Shown: positions 18,541-26,879 of the stretch, one piece after another
How the letters are laid out: each line of letters begins with the position of its first letter
How positions within the stretch are numbered: the first letter of the stretch is position 1
Source: Lichenibacterium minor
Lineage (GTDB): Bacteria; Pseudomonadota; Alphaproteobacteria; Rhizobiales; Beijerinckiaceae
DNA: 64,000 nucleotides
Reading direction: 5' to 3'
Assembly (NCBI RefSeq): GCF_004137685.1
Contig: NZ_QYBB01000006.1
Coordinates: 1 to 64,000, forward strand
Notes under the pieces: generated by a model
Database searches by the model: none
The model's input: the letters and a program-made list of their open reading frames with translations, nothing else
Told to the model about the DNA's origin: nothing
Made by a program: the position numbers and the translations under genes

Positions 18541-19026
18541 TTGGCCGACGCGGGTTTCCGCTTCCTGTACCGCGAGGATCGCGGCCGGATCGACCGCGCG
18601 CTGTGGTGGCGGGCGACGCTGCCGCTCGCCGCCCTGGTGGCGCTGGCGACGGCGGGGTGGGTCGCGGTGCGGCCCTATGCGGCGCACGACCTGAACCGCC
18701 AGCCCTTCATCGACGGCGCCACGGTGGGGGCCTACCTGTACCTCGCCGCCTACGCGTTCGGGCTGATCCTGGCCGCGGTCTGCTCCTACAACGTGTCGGC
18801 CAAGCGCTTCCGCGACCGCGGCCGGGCCGGCCGCTGGGCCGCCGGGCTGCCGCTGGCCTGCTTCCTGACCGGCGCCCTGGTGTGGTTCATCCCGCAAAGC
18901 TTCGGCGACGTGCCCGACTGGGCGGGCCGTGTCGCCGAGGTGGCGCTGCTGGTCGTCGTCGCCTGGAACGTCCTCGACCTCGGCGTGGGGCCGACGGATG
19001 TGAGGAACCGGAGGGTCCTGCCGTGA
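18541..19026 (+). CDS. DUF805-like small membrane protein
   Basis: 161 aa with four hydrophobic helices ([79 protein letters not shown]). The pattern [22 protein letters not shown] plus ...[14 protein letters not shown] fits the DUF805 group, whose function is unknown. The start appears to be TTG, 7 bases after the dapD stop, and the stop overlaps the dapE GTG (GTGA), so it is part of the operon. Confidence 0.75.
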   Translation: MADAGFRFLYREDRGRIDRALWWRATLPLAALVALATAGWVAVRPYAAHDLNRQPFIDGATVGAYLYLAAYAFGLILAAVCSYNVSAKRFRDRGRAGRWAAGLPLACFLTGALVWFIPQSFGDVPDWAGRVAEVALLVVVAWNVLDLGVGPTDVRNRRVLP

Positions 19027-20180
19027 CGACGCCGTCCGCCCTCGACGTCCTCCGGGCGCTGCTGCGCTGCCCGTCCGTCACCCCCGCCGAGGGCGGGGCG
19101 CTCGACGTGCTCCAGGGCTGGCTGGAGCCGGCCGGCTTCGCGGTGCACCGGGTCGTCTTCTCGGACGCGAACACGCCCGACGTCGACAACCTGTATGCCC
19201 GCATCGGCACGGGCGCGCCCCACCTCGTCTTCGCCGGCCACACCGACGTGGTGCCGCCCGGCGACGCCGCGTCCTGGACGCACCAGCCCTTCGCGGGCGA
19301 GGTGGCGGACGGGATGGTGTGGGGGCGCGGCGCCTGCGACATGAAGGGCGGCGTCGCGGCGGCGGTCGCGGCGGCGCTGGCCCATGTGGCGGAGCGCGGC
19401 GCCGCGATGCGGGGCTCGATCTCGTTCCTGATCACCGGCGACGAGGAGGGACCGGCCGTCAACGGGACCGCCAAGCTGCTCGACTGGGCCCGCGAGCGCG
19501 GCGAACGGTTCGACGCCTGCGTGCTCGGAGAGCCCACCAACCCGAGCCGCATGGGCGAGATGATCAAGATCGGCCGCCGCGGCTCGCTGACGGGCGAGAT
19601 CTCGGTCGAGGGCCGCCAGGGCCACGTCGCCTACCCGCACCTCGCCGACAACCCGATCCCGCGGCTGATGCGGGCGCTGGACGCGCTGAAGGCGGAGCCG
19701 CTCGACGCCGGCACGGCCCATTTCGACCCTTCGAACCTCGAAGTCGTGACGGTCGACACCGGCAACCCGTCGGCCAACGTCATCCCGGCCGAATGCCGCG
19801 CCCGCTTCAACGTGCGCTTCAACGACACCTGGACGCCCGCCACGCTGTCCGACGAGATCCGCCGCCGCGTCGCCGCGGCGGGGGTCGGCGCGCACCGCCT
19901 GTCCTTCGCGCCCTGCAACGCCCTGGCGTTCCTCACGGAGCCCGGCGCCTTCACCCGCGCCGTGGCCGAGGCCGTCGAGGCCGAGACGGGGGTGGCCCCC
20001 GCCCTGTCCACCACGGGCGGCACGTCGGACGCGCGGTTCATCGTCCGCGACTGCCCGGTGGTGGAGTTCGGGCTCGTCGGCCAAACCATGCACGCCGTGG
20101 ACGAGCGCGTGAGCGTGGACGATGTCGCGGCGCTGCAGCGCATCTACGGCCGCGTCATCGCGGGCTTCCTCAGCCCTTGA
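19023..20180 (+). CDS. dapE: Succinyl-diaminopimelate desuccinylase
   Basis: 385 aa, M20-family metallopeptidase. Zn-binding motifs: [12 protein letters not shown] (His ligand), RGACDMKGG (bridging Asp), DEEGPAVNG (catalytic and ligand Glu), GEPT, and the C-terminal [11 protein letters not shown]is. It hydrolyses N-succinyl-LL-DAP to LL-DAP, two steps after DapD. The GTG start overlaps the DUF805 stop. Its 3' end overlaps the convergent nitroreductase gene by 11 bases. Confidence 0.95.
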   Translation: MTTPSALDVLRALLRCPSVTPAEGGALDVLQGWLEPAGFAVHRVVFSDANTPDVDNLYARIGTGAPHLVFAGHTDVVPPGDAASWTHQPFAGEVADGMVWGRGACDMKGGVAAAVAAALAHVAERGAAMRGSISFLITGDEEGPAVNGTAKLLDWARERGERFDACVLGEPTNPSRMGEMIKIGRRGSLTGEISVEGRQGHVAYPHLADNPIPRLMRALDALKAEPLDAGTAHFDPSNLEVVTVDTGNPSANVIPAECRARFNVRFNDTWTPATLSDEIRRRVAAAGVGAHRLSFAPCNALAFLTEPGAFTRAVAEAVEAETGVAPALSTTGGTSDARFIVRDCPVVEFGLVGQTMHAVDERVSVDDVAALQRIYGRVIAGFLSP

Positions 20181-20766
20181 AGCGCCCTTCCATGGCGATG
20201 GCGGACAGCGGCTGGCGGTCGTTCGGCTGTTCGCGGGCGCGCAGCCCCTCGGGGAGCGCCGCGGGATCGCCGAGGCGGCCGAGCGCGACGGCGCATTCGA
20301 CCCTGTAGCCCTGCGGCACGTCGAGGTCCGCGAAGGCGCGGTCGAAGTCCACCCCGACCATGCCGTGCGTGTACCAGCCGCTCATCTGGGCCTGCAGGGC
20401 GAAGCTCATCCAGGCCGCGCCCGCGTCGAAGGAATGCGAGCGCGACGGCACGTCCTTGTCCTGGCCGGGCGGGCGCATCAGCGAGTTCGACAGGATGAAG
20501 ACCAGGGCGGCGGCTTCCTGGGCCCAGGACCGGTTGAAGGGGTTCAGCAGGTCGAGCAGCGCGTCGAAGGCCGGGGTGCCGCGGCGCCCGTAGACGAAAC
20601 GCGCCGGCTGCGAATTGTAGGAGGAGGGCGCCCAGCGGGCCGCTTCGAACAGCGCGAGCAACTCGTCCTCACCGATCGTGTCGGGCGCGAAGGCGCGCGG
20701 CGACCAGCGCGTCAGGAAGACGGGATCGATCGGGTGTTCGGGCCGGCGGGGGGAGGATGTGGTCAT
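20170..20766 (-). CDS. Nitroreductase-family protein
   Basis: 198 aa. FMN-dependent nitroreductase fold: [40 protein letters not shown] is the hallmark FMN-binding start (Arg-x-S-x-R and SS-x-NxQP), and the C-terminal half has [32 protein letters not shown]. Members reduce nitro compounds, quinones or flavins; the natural substrate is not evident. It is monocistronic and convergent with dapE. Confidence 0.88.
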   Translation of the reverse strand: MTTSSPRRPEHPIDPVFLTRWSPRAFAPDTIGEDELLALFEAARWAPSSYNSQPARFVYGRRGTPAFDALLDLLNPFNRSWAQEAAALVFILSNSLMRPPGQDKDVPSRSHSFDAGAAWMSFALQAQMSGWYTHGMVGVDFDRAFADLDVPQGYRVECAVALGRLGDPAALPEGLRAREQPNDRQPLSAIAMEGRFKG

Positions 20767-20897
20767 GGGGGGACCTCGGGTTTCGCCGACGCGCGTGCCG
20801 GCCCATCGCTGATGCCGCCGTTCCGTAAAGCCCGCAAGGGGCTTCGCCCGCCGCCCCGATCGGGCGTAGACTCGCCCGGCAGCGGGGAGGGACGGGC

Positions 20898-21377
20898 ATG
20901 GCGGACGGACACGCGAACGGGGACGAGGGGCTGACGCTCGACGACCTCCACGTCGGGCAGCGCTTCGAAAGCGGCACCCACGCGATCGACGAGGCGCAGA
21001 TCGTGGCCTTCGCGTCGCAGTTCGATCCGCAGCGCTTCCACCTCGACGACGAGGCCGCGCGGCACACGCTGTTCGGCGGCCTCGCCGCCAGCGGCTGGCA
21101 CACCGCGGCGATCACCATGAAGCTGATCGTCGGCGGGGGCGCGCCCTTCGCGGGCGGCGTCATCGGGGCGGGCGGGGAGATCGCCTGGCCGCGGCCGACG
21201 CAGCCCGGCGACGTGCTGCAGGTGTTCAGCGAGGTGCTGGAGGTGACGCCGTCCCGCTCGAAACCCGAGCGAGGTGCCGTCACGCTGATGAGCGAAACGC
21301 GCAACCAGCACGGAAACGTGCTGCAGACCCTGAAGGCTCGGCTGATCGTGCCGCGGCGGCCGCCCCCGGCCGGCTGA
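20898..21377 (+). CDS. MaoC-like (hotdog-fold) dehydratase
   Basis: 159 aa. The hydratase-2 motif is seen in VAFASQFDPQRFHLDDEAARHTLFGGLAASGWHT, with the Asp/His pair of R-specific enoyl-CoA hydratases, followed by the hotdog strands and ETRNQHGNVLQTLKARLIV. Probable substrate is a 2-enoyl-CoA, but no fatty-acid or PHB genes adjoin. GGGAGGG precedes the ATG. It diverges from the nitroreductase. Confidence 0.85.
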   Translation: MADGHANGDEGLTLDDLHVGQRFESGTHAIDEAQIVAFASQFDPQRFHLDDEAARHTLFGGLAASGWHTAAITMKLIVGGGAPFAGGVIGAGGEIAWPRPTQPGDVLQVFSEVLEVTPSRSKPERGAVTLMSETRNQHGNVLQTLKARLIVPRRPPPAG

Positions 21378-21497
21378 CGCACCCCTCCGCGCCGGCGGAG
21401 CGTCCGCGCCGGTCAAGCGTGGAGGGGAGACACGCACGCCCTGCGTGGGGGCATTCCGCGCCCCGCCCCGGGACGCGGCGAGCGAAGACGGCTCCGG

Positions 21498-21773
21498 TCA
21501 GGCCGCCCCGCCGGGCTCGCCGTTCGGCGCGGGATGCGAGCGGTACGCCTGCTCGATGTAGGCCAGATTGATGAGCGCGCTGCCGCGCTCGGGGTAGACG
21601 CCGACGTTCATCCGCGGCGTCGCTTCCAGCTCCTCGATGACGAAGTTCAGCGCCGACCGGAGGTCGGGGAAGCTCCGCGTCTGCGCGTCCTTGCCGGCGC
21701 CGCCGACCTGCTCGCTCGTCATCTCCGGGCTCCACCGCACCATCGCCGGCGAGTCCCACACCATATCGGCCAT
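21498..21773 (-). CDS. Small protein of unknown function
   Basis: 91 aa: MADMVWDSPAMVRWSPEMTSEQ, then DLRSALNFVIEELEATPRMNVGVYPERGSALINLAYIEQAYR. I do not recognise it. It is soluble, mostly helical, and resembles small conserved alphaproteobacterial hypotheticals with a phasin-sized helix pair. GGAGGG precedes the ATG, which supports the start and rejects the longer frame. Confidence 0.65.
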   Translation of the reverse strand: MADMVWDSPAMVRWSPEMTSEQVGGAGKDAQTRSFPDLRSALNFVIEELEATPRMNVGVYPERGSALINLAYIEQAYRSHPAPNGEPGGAA

Positions 21774-22168
21774 CGCGCCCTCCTGTCGTCCGTCGGGAGC
21801 GCAACGCGCGGCGGGCCGAGATGGCCGCATGGCTGCCGGAGTGTGAGGGGGCCGCCGTGCCCCGATCACTGGTGCGGGGTGCCGTCCCGATCTCGGCCGG
21901 ACTTGCTGGGGCCGGGTTCCTGTTCATTGACGGCGACCCGATGAACCGCATCGATCCTCGTCGGTCGGCCCATCCTCCAGCGCTCTGCCCGTCTTGCGAA
22001 GGCGGTCTGGAGAGCCCCGGGCGGACGAGACCGAGCCCTTGCGTTTCCTCGCGGAAGGTAGCAAGTTGGTGTCGTCTACAACTCAAATTTTTTGATGTCG
22101 CTCTTGTTCTCGGGGCTAAGCCTTGATCGCTGAATCTTTCTTCCCCTCACGCCCTCGTGGAGGTCTAG
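21774..22168. other. Unassigned intergenic region, A+T-richer to the right
   Basis: 395 bases without a convincing gene. From about 22060 the composition changes sharply (TCAAATTTTTTGA near 22083), matching the lower G+C of the next gene. It should hold the promoter of that gene; GGAGG lies just before its ATG. No repeat or tRNA-like attachment site is seen. Confidence 0.5.
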
Positions 22169-23446
22169 ATGTTCGTCGCCATCCTTTTGTCCGCCGCTCT
22201 CTGCGCGATCGCGTTGCCATCGATCTTCATTCTTATTCGAGAGTCCACCAAAATTCACCGTCAGGGGATCGTCAAGGATTTAATAAAGGTTTTTGAAAGA
22301 TATGGAAATCCGGGATCGTCGACAATACCGTCGTTCGAATTCGTAAAATACAAGTACTTCGTCAACAATGGGTCCGCCGACCAGGAAGGGCGTCGAAGGG
22401 ATGACTTCCGCATCCATCACTGGATCTTGAGCGCGTTTCCCTTGGTAGCCATCACTTTCGTTTTGAACTCCCTCTGCCTCGCGATCGTGATCCATGTCGC
22501 GCTGCGCAGGTCCATCACGGTCGACGTCGCTTGGCTCGACGGCCGCTCGCCCCTGCCCCTGTTCGGTTGGGTGCTCCTCGCATCCTATGTTGGTGCCATA
22601 CTGTTCCTGCTGAAGTCCTTCGTACAAGCGATCAACAACTTCGACCTCAGTCCGTTCTCCATGGTCGGGGCGAGCGTCAACCTCATCTTCTCCGTGGTCG
22701 CAGGCCTGCTCTTCATCTTTGGTGTCGTCCGTATCCCCGCCGCGGCCTTCGGCATCGAGACGACCGGTGCGGCGGCCTTTCCGTTGACCATCGTCGCAGC
22801 TTTCACAGCCGGATATTTTCCGGACGTCGCCGTGCGCAACGTCATGCGGTGGTCGAACCTCAGGCTCCGGAAGGCCGAGGACGAGCGCGTCTACAAAGGG
22901 TTCAAGGCGATTCCCCTGGAGATCATCGACGGGATCGACTCCGAGATCAGGAGCCGGCTCGAAGACTACCATATCAGCGCCGTCCAGAACCTCGCCGCAG
23001 CCAACCCGCTGATGCTCTTTGTCGAGACGCCCTACGGCGTCTACCAGATCATGGACTGGGTCGCGCAGGCGCAGCTCTGCGCCTCCGTCGGCCCTTCCGC
23101 ACTCGCCAAGCTGTGGAGGATCGGGATCCGGACGATCTTCGATCTGGAGCGCGTGGCGCTCGATCAATGCTGTTACGCGCCGGCACTGCTGGAGACCATC
23201 GGGGCAGTCATCTGGAAAGGTCCCGAAGTGAGTCTGTCGAAGTATCCGATTGTCCCCGATCTCGATGCGATCAGGGCCGATATCCGCTTCCGCCTCGAGA
23301 ACCCGCATGTCCTGAGACTGAGGCAGGTCTTCAACCAAGTCAGCGACACCATCGGGGCCGACGCGCGACGATTGTCGCCGATTGTCGACTGCGAGCCCTC
23401 CACGGGCCGCGTCTGTCCCTTCGCCCGCCCGGCGGCGGCGGCCTGA
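22169..23446 (+). CDS. Orphan membrane protein with a helix-hairpin-helix-like cytosolic tail
   Basis: 425 aa, not recognised. Hydrophobic helices lie at about residues 2-23, 86-112, 129-152, 165-187 and 200-222. The C-terminal part is soluble: KAIPLEIIDGIDSEIRSRLEDYHISAVQNLAAANP (247-280) and VGPSALAKLWRIGIRTIFDLERVAL (307-331) look like two helix-hairpin-helix repeats separated by FVETPYGVYQIMDWVAQAQL. Base composition and third positions are clearly less G+C-rich than in all neighbours, suggesting recent transfer. It is monocistronic, and GGAGG precedes the ATG. It could be a membrane sensor or a conflict-system effector; function is not assigned. Confidence 0.75.
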   Translation: MFVAILLSAALCAIALPSIFILIRESTKIHRQGIVKDLIKVFERYGNPGSSTIPSFEFVKYKYFVNNGSADQEGRRRDDFRIHHWILSAFPLVAITFVLNSLCLAIVIHVALRRSITVDVAWLDGRSPLPLFGWVLLASYVGAILFLLKSFVQAINNFDLSPFSMVGASVNLIFSVVAGLLFIFGVVRIPAAAFGIETTGAAAFPLTIVAAFTAGYFPDVAVRNVMRWSNLRLRKAEDERVYKGFKAIPLEIIDGIDSEIRSRLEDYHISAVQNLAAANPLMLFVETPYGVYQIMDWVAQAQLCASVGPSALAKLWRIGIRTIFDLERVALDQCCYAPALLETIGAVIWKGPEVSLSKYPIVPDLDAIRADIRFRLENPHVLRLRQVFNQVSDTIGADARRLSPIVDCEPSTGRVCPFARPAAAA

Positions 23447-23507
23447 GGCGGGTCCGGCCGGTCCCGTGCCGCACGCTGAGGAATGAGTCCGGTCCGGAGC
23501 AAGAGGG

Positions 23508-24077
23508 TCATCGCGTCAGCAGCAGCCGGCCGTGGTCGATCCTGACGCCCGACAGGCGGGACAGGAAGCTCATGCCGAGCAGCGTTTGGCCGAGCTGGCC
23601 GCGGCCGCCGACCAGCGCCGTGACGTCGCGCACCTCGATCCCACCCAGGCGCACCGAGGCGAGCTGGACCTTGGCGACCTGGGCGGGGCCGTTGGCGGTG
23701 CTGACCGTGTAACGGAAGTCGGCGGGCCGGGGGCGGAGGCCGATGCGGTCGGCGTCTTCGGCGCTGAGCGCCACGAAGCTGGCGCCCGTGTCGACGAGTG
23801 CGGGCAGCCGCTCGCCGTCGATCTCGACGCTGGCCCGGTATTGGCCGAAGCGGTCGGGGGCGACGGCTTCCTCGCCGAACGCCGCCGGGGCCGCCGCGAC
23901 GGGGATCGGCCGCGGGGGCGCGGGAGGGCTGGGCTGGGGCGGGGGCGGCGCGGTGCCGACGACGGCGCGGGCCGCCCCCCAGAGCGCCGCACGGCGGCCG
24001 GCATCGAGCGTCGACAGCTGGTGCGCGGCCAGCAGCGCCACCACGGCGCAGCCGACGGCCCCCTTCACGATGTCCAT
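23508..24077 (-). CDS. Retropepsin-like (clan AA) aspartic protease, membrane-anchored
   Basis: 189 aa. One N-terminal membrane anchor (AVGCAVVALLAAHQLSTL), a Pro-rich linker (APPPPQPSPPAPPRP), then a single retropepsin-like domain with the catalytic D-T-G in LPALVDTGASFVALSAEDADRIGL and the family C-terminus LLGMSFLSRLSGVRIDHGRLLL. It matches the bacterial TIGR02281-type proteases, which probably act as dimers in the periplasm; substrates are unknown. A purine-rich site (GGAGGGGGAG) precedes the ATG. Monocistronic. Confidence 0.87.
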   Translation of the reverse strand: MDIVKGAVGCAVVALLAAHQLSTLDAGRRAALWGAARAVVGTAPPPPQPSPPAPPRPIPVAAAPAAFGEEAVAPDRFGQYRASVEIDGERLPALVDTGASFVALSAEDADRIGLRPRPADFRYTVSTANGPAQVAKVQLASVRLGGIEVRDVTALVGGRGQLGQTLLGMSFLSRLSGVRIDHGRLLLTR

Positions 24078-24254
24078 GTCTCCCCCTCCGACCCGCGACG
24101 GCGAGTTTCGGCCCGCGGGCCCTACCGGCGCCTTGCGTCGACGGGGCCATCGCGGGGCGAAGTGAAGGGACGGTTTCGGGAACGGCTCGGATCGTCTGGA
24201 ACCGGCGCGCCCCCGCGATGCGGGGCAGGGCCGGCGGCAGCCCCGCGACCGGCC

Positions 24255-25157
24255 TCAGCCCGACCGGCCCGGCAGCGCATCCACCGCCGCGGCGGTGGGG
24301 ATGGAGGGCTGGGCGCCCGGCACCGTGCAGGCGAGCGACCCCGCCGCCGTGCCGCGCCGCATCGCTTCGGCGAAGGGCAGGCCGGCGTCGAGCGCCGCGG
24401 CGAAGAAGCCCACGAAGCTGTCGCCCGCCGCCGTGGTGTCGCGCGCCTCGACCTTCGGGCAGGGCGCGCGGTGCGCGGCGCCGTCGACCCACCCGACCGC
24501 GCCTTCCGCGCCGAGCGTCACCACGGTGGCGCCGATCCCGAACCGCGCGCCGAGATGCGCGGCGAGGCCGGCGTGGTCGTCGGGCAGCCCGAGCGCTCCG
24601 GCGAGGTCCGCCGCCTCGTGCTCGTTCACCACCATGACGTCGACGAGGCCGAGGAAGGCGTCCGTCACCCGGCCCGAGGGCGCCAGGTTGAGCACGGTCC
24701 GCATGCCGCTGGCCCGCGCCAGGCGGGCCGCCGCCTCGCCTTCGGCGTCCGGCACCTCGCGCTGGAGCAGCAGCAGGCCGCCCGAAGGGCGCGCGGCTTC
24801 GAGCTGCGCCGCCCTGGCTTCGGCATTGGCGCCCGCCGCCACCGTGATGGCGTTGGCGCCGCGCGCGTCCACGGCGATGAAGGCCGCGCCCGTCGGCGCG
24901 TCCACCGTCGCCACGGCGGCGAGGTCCACGCCCGCCTCGCGCAGCAGCGCCAGCGCGGGTTCCGCGAAGCCGTCCCGGCCGACGGCGCCGACCATCGCCA
25001 CCTCGGCCCCCGCGCGCCGGGCCGCAAGCGCCTGGTTGGCGCCCTTGCCGCCCGGGATGACGGCATAGGACCCGCCCATCACGGTTTCGCCCGGGGCGGC
25101 GATGCGCTCGACGGGCGTCACGAGGTCGATGTTGACGGAACCGAAGACCGCGATCAC
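24255..25157 (-). CDS. rbsK: Ribokinase-like PfkB sugar kinase
   Basis: 300 aa, PfkB family. N-terminal signature GSVNIDLVTPVERIAAPGET and GGKGANQALAARRAGA (residues 36-51); C-terminal signature RDTTAAGDSFVGFFAAALDAG with the catalytic Asp in AAGD. It phosphorylates ribose or another pentose or keto-sugar acid using ATP. The GTG start overlaps the aldolase stop (GTGA). Being last in an operon with dgoK and dgoA, it may phosphorylate a related sugar rather than ribose, so the symbol is by family only. Confidence 0.85.
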   Translation of the reverse strand: MIAVFGSVNIDLVTPVERIAAPGETVMGGSYAVIPGGKGANQALAARRAGAEVAMVGAVGRDGFAEPALALLREAGVDLAAVATVDAPTGAAFIAVDARGANAITVAAGANAEARAAQLEAARPSGGLLLLQREVPDAEGEAAARLARASGMRTVLNLAPSGRVTDAFLGLVDVMVVNEHEAADLAGALGLPDDHAGLAAHLGARFGIGATVVTLGAEGAVGWVDGAAHRAPCPKVEARDTTAAGDSFVGFFAAALDAGLPFAEAMRRGTAAGSLACTVPGAQPSIPTAAAVDALPGRSG

Positions 25158-25864
25158 CGCTCCTCGCTCCCGTCCTGCCCACCGCCCTTCGGCAGGCCGC
25201 GGGCGTCGCCGTCCGGGTCGGCGAAGCCCCGGATGGCGTCGGTGAGGGCGCGGGCGCGCCGGCCCACTTCGTCGGGCGTCACGCCCGGCTTGTACAGCGA
25301 CGATCCGATGCCGAAGCCCTGCACGGGGCCGCCGCGCCAGTCCTTCAGGCTGTCTGCCGACACGCCGCCGACGACGAGCAGCCGCGTCTTCTTCGGCAGC
25401 ACCGCCGCCATGGCCTTGGCGACGCCCGGCGTCACGAGCTCGCCCGGGAACAGCTTCACCGCATGGGCGCCGGACTTCAGCGCCGCGAAGGCTTCCGACG
25501 GGGTCAGGCACCCCGGGAGCGACACCATCCCGCGGGCGCGGGTGCGGCGGATCACGGCGGCGTCGCAGTTCGGCGACACGACGATCTGGCCCCCGGCCTC
25601 GAAGACGGCGTCGACCTGCTCGGGCTCCAGCACGGTGCCCGCCCCCACGCTGGCGCGGTCCCCGACCGCGCGCGCGAGGCGGGCGATGCTGTCGAGCGGG
25701 TCGGGCGAGTTCAGCGGGACTTCCAGGATGGTGATCCCGGCCGCCACCAGGGCCTCGCCCACCGCCACCGCTTCGCGCGGCTGGATGCCCCGCAGGATGG
25801 CGACGAGCGGCATGGCGCCGAAGCATTCCTCGAAATGCGCTTCGAAGCGCGACTGCTCGGGCAT
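25154..25864 (-). CDS. dgoA: 2-dehydro-3-deoxy-6-phosphogalactonate aldolase
   Basis: 236 aa, class I KDPG/KDPGal aldolase. PLVAILRGIQPREAV (substrate Arg25), LEVPLNSPDPLDSI, GAGTVLEPEQVDAV, FVSPN-like IVVSPNCD, LPGCLTPSEAF, and the Schiff-base Lys137 in AVKLFPGE. LNSPDPLDSI and the pairing with dgoK favour KDPGal over KDPG. It cleaves KDPGal to pyruvate and glyceraldehyde-3-phosphate in the DeLey-Doudoroff pathway. The C-terminus has an extra Gly/Asp-rich tail. A strong site GGGAGAAGGA precedes the ATG. Confidence 0.88.
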   Translation of the reverse strand: MPEQSRFEAHFEECFGAMPLVAILRGIQPREAVAVGEALVAAGITILEVPLNSPDPLDSIARLARAVGDRASVGAGTVLEPEQVDAVFEAGGQIVVSPNCDAAVIRRTRARGMVSLPGCLTPSEAFAALKSGAHAVKLFPGELVTPGVAKAMAAVLPKKTRLLVVGGVSADSLKDWRGGPVQGFGIGSSLYKPGVTPDEVGRRARALTDAIRGFADPDGDARGLPKGGGQDGSEER

Positions 25865-25883
25865 GTCTGGATCCTTCTCCCTT

Positions 25884-25992
25884 CGGCGGACGGGCTGGAG
25901 CCCGCGCGCCGTCCTTTCGCTGCGGCGGACGGGCTGAAGCCCGAGCGCCGTCCTTTCGCTGCGGCGAACGGGCTAAAGCCCGAGCGCCGCGG
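25884..25992. repeat. Tandem 39-bp repeat, 2.8 copies, spanning the dgoK 3' end
   Basis: Units at 25884-25922, 25923-25961 and 25962-25992 (partial). The first two differ at only two positions; the third contains the dgoK stop codon and last codons. Each unit holds GGGCT-NN-AGCCC, a small hairpin, and CCGTCC/GGACGG can also pair between units. The unit is 13 codons, a multiple of three. Duplication of the dgoK tail into the dgoK-dgoA gap is the simplest origin. Confidence 0.75.
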
Positions 25993-26872
25993 CCCGCATG
26001 ATGGCCTTGAGCCCCGCCAGGGTGACGGTGGGCGTGTCGTGGTCGTGCACCGCGAGGCCGCGTTCCGCCAGCGCGGCCCGGTAGATGGAGCGCTGCGGCT
26101 CGCCCGACACGAGGTGGACCGCGTCGGGGCGTCCGAACAGGTCGAGCGCGCCGGCGATCTCGGCTTCCACCATCAGCCGCGACAGGAACGGGCGCACGCC
26201 CGCGGGCGGCAGGTCGCCGGCGAGCGCGCGGGCGCGCGCCTGGAACAGCGCGCGGGTCAGCCCGCCCGGCACCTTCGAAGCCCCGGCCGCCAGGGCGGCG
26301 CCGGCGGGGTCGTCGTGCGGCTCGGCGGCCAGGCGGCCCACGAAGGAGCTCGACACGGCGGCGAAGAGCTCGCCGGTGACGAAGGTGGCGAAGCGGGCGA
26401 TGCGGCCGTCGCGCATCTCGATCCATTTGCCGTGCGTGCCGGGCAGGGCCAGCAGACCGTCGCGGACGCCGGTGCCGAGCGCCTGCGTTTCTTCCCCGCG
26501 CATCACGTCGTAGGCGCCGTCGGCCCAGCGGCAGTCCACCCCGGGCACGATCGACACGCGCCGCCCCGCGCCCGGCAGGGCGAGCAGGCGCGCGGCGATC
26601 TCCTCGGCGCCGGCCGGGCAGGGGGCGTAGGGCGCCTCGGCCCAGCCGTTGCGGCTTCCCACCATGCCGGCCATCAGCACGGGCAGGTCCGGGTCGGCGT
26701 CGAACCAGGGGCGGCAGGCGGCGTCGAGCGCGGCGGGGAAGCCGCCGGCGGCGACGGACTGGACGCCCGCGTCGGACCCGACGGTCGCCACCACCGAACC
26801 GTCGGCCCCGACGAGGCTGGCGCGCAGGCGGGTCGTGCCCCAGTCGACGGCGATGAACGAGGGAAGGATCAT
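25973..26872 (-). CDS. dgoK: 2-dehydro-3-deoxygalactonokinase
   Basis: 299 aa, ASKHA-type kinase. FIAVDWGTTRLRASLVGADGSVVATV is the phosphate-binding start; MAGMVGSRNGWAEAPYAPCPAG and GVDCRWADGAYDVMRGEETQALG are characteristic of DgoK, and ALPGTHGKWIEMRDGRI follows. It phosphorylates 2-keto-3-deoxygalactonate at C6 for the aldolase encoded next. It begins 7 bases after the dehydrogenase stop. The 3' end lies in a tandem repeat. Confidence 0.92.
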   Translation of the reverse strand: MILPSFIAVDWGTTRLRASLVGADGSVVATVGSDAGVQSVAAGGFPAALDAACRPWFDADPDLPVLMAGMVGSRNGWAEAPYAPCPAGAEEIAARLLALPGAGRRVSIVPGVDCRWADGAYDVMRGEETQALGTGVRDGLLALPGTHGKWIEMRDGRIARFATFVTGELFAAVSSSFVGRLAAEPHDDPAGAALAAGASKVPGGLTRALFQARARALAGDLPPAGVRPFLSRLMVEAEIAGALDLFGRPDAVHLVSGEPQRSIYRAALAERGLAVHDHDTPTVTLAGLKAIMRAAALGL

Positions 26873-26879
26873 GCCCGTG

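Noticed and set aside
21821..22126. A 101-codon plus-strand frame before the orphan membrane gene
   Set aside because: Crosses the sharp composition change, has no ribosome site and no recognisable motif.
22061..22168. Phage or island attachment site beside the low-G+C gene
   Set aside because: No integrase, tRNA or flanking direct repeat is visible.
25884..25992. CRISPR-like array
   Set aside because: Units are contiguous with no unique spacers and only 2.8 copies, overlapping a coding end.
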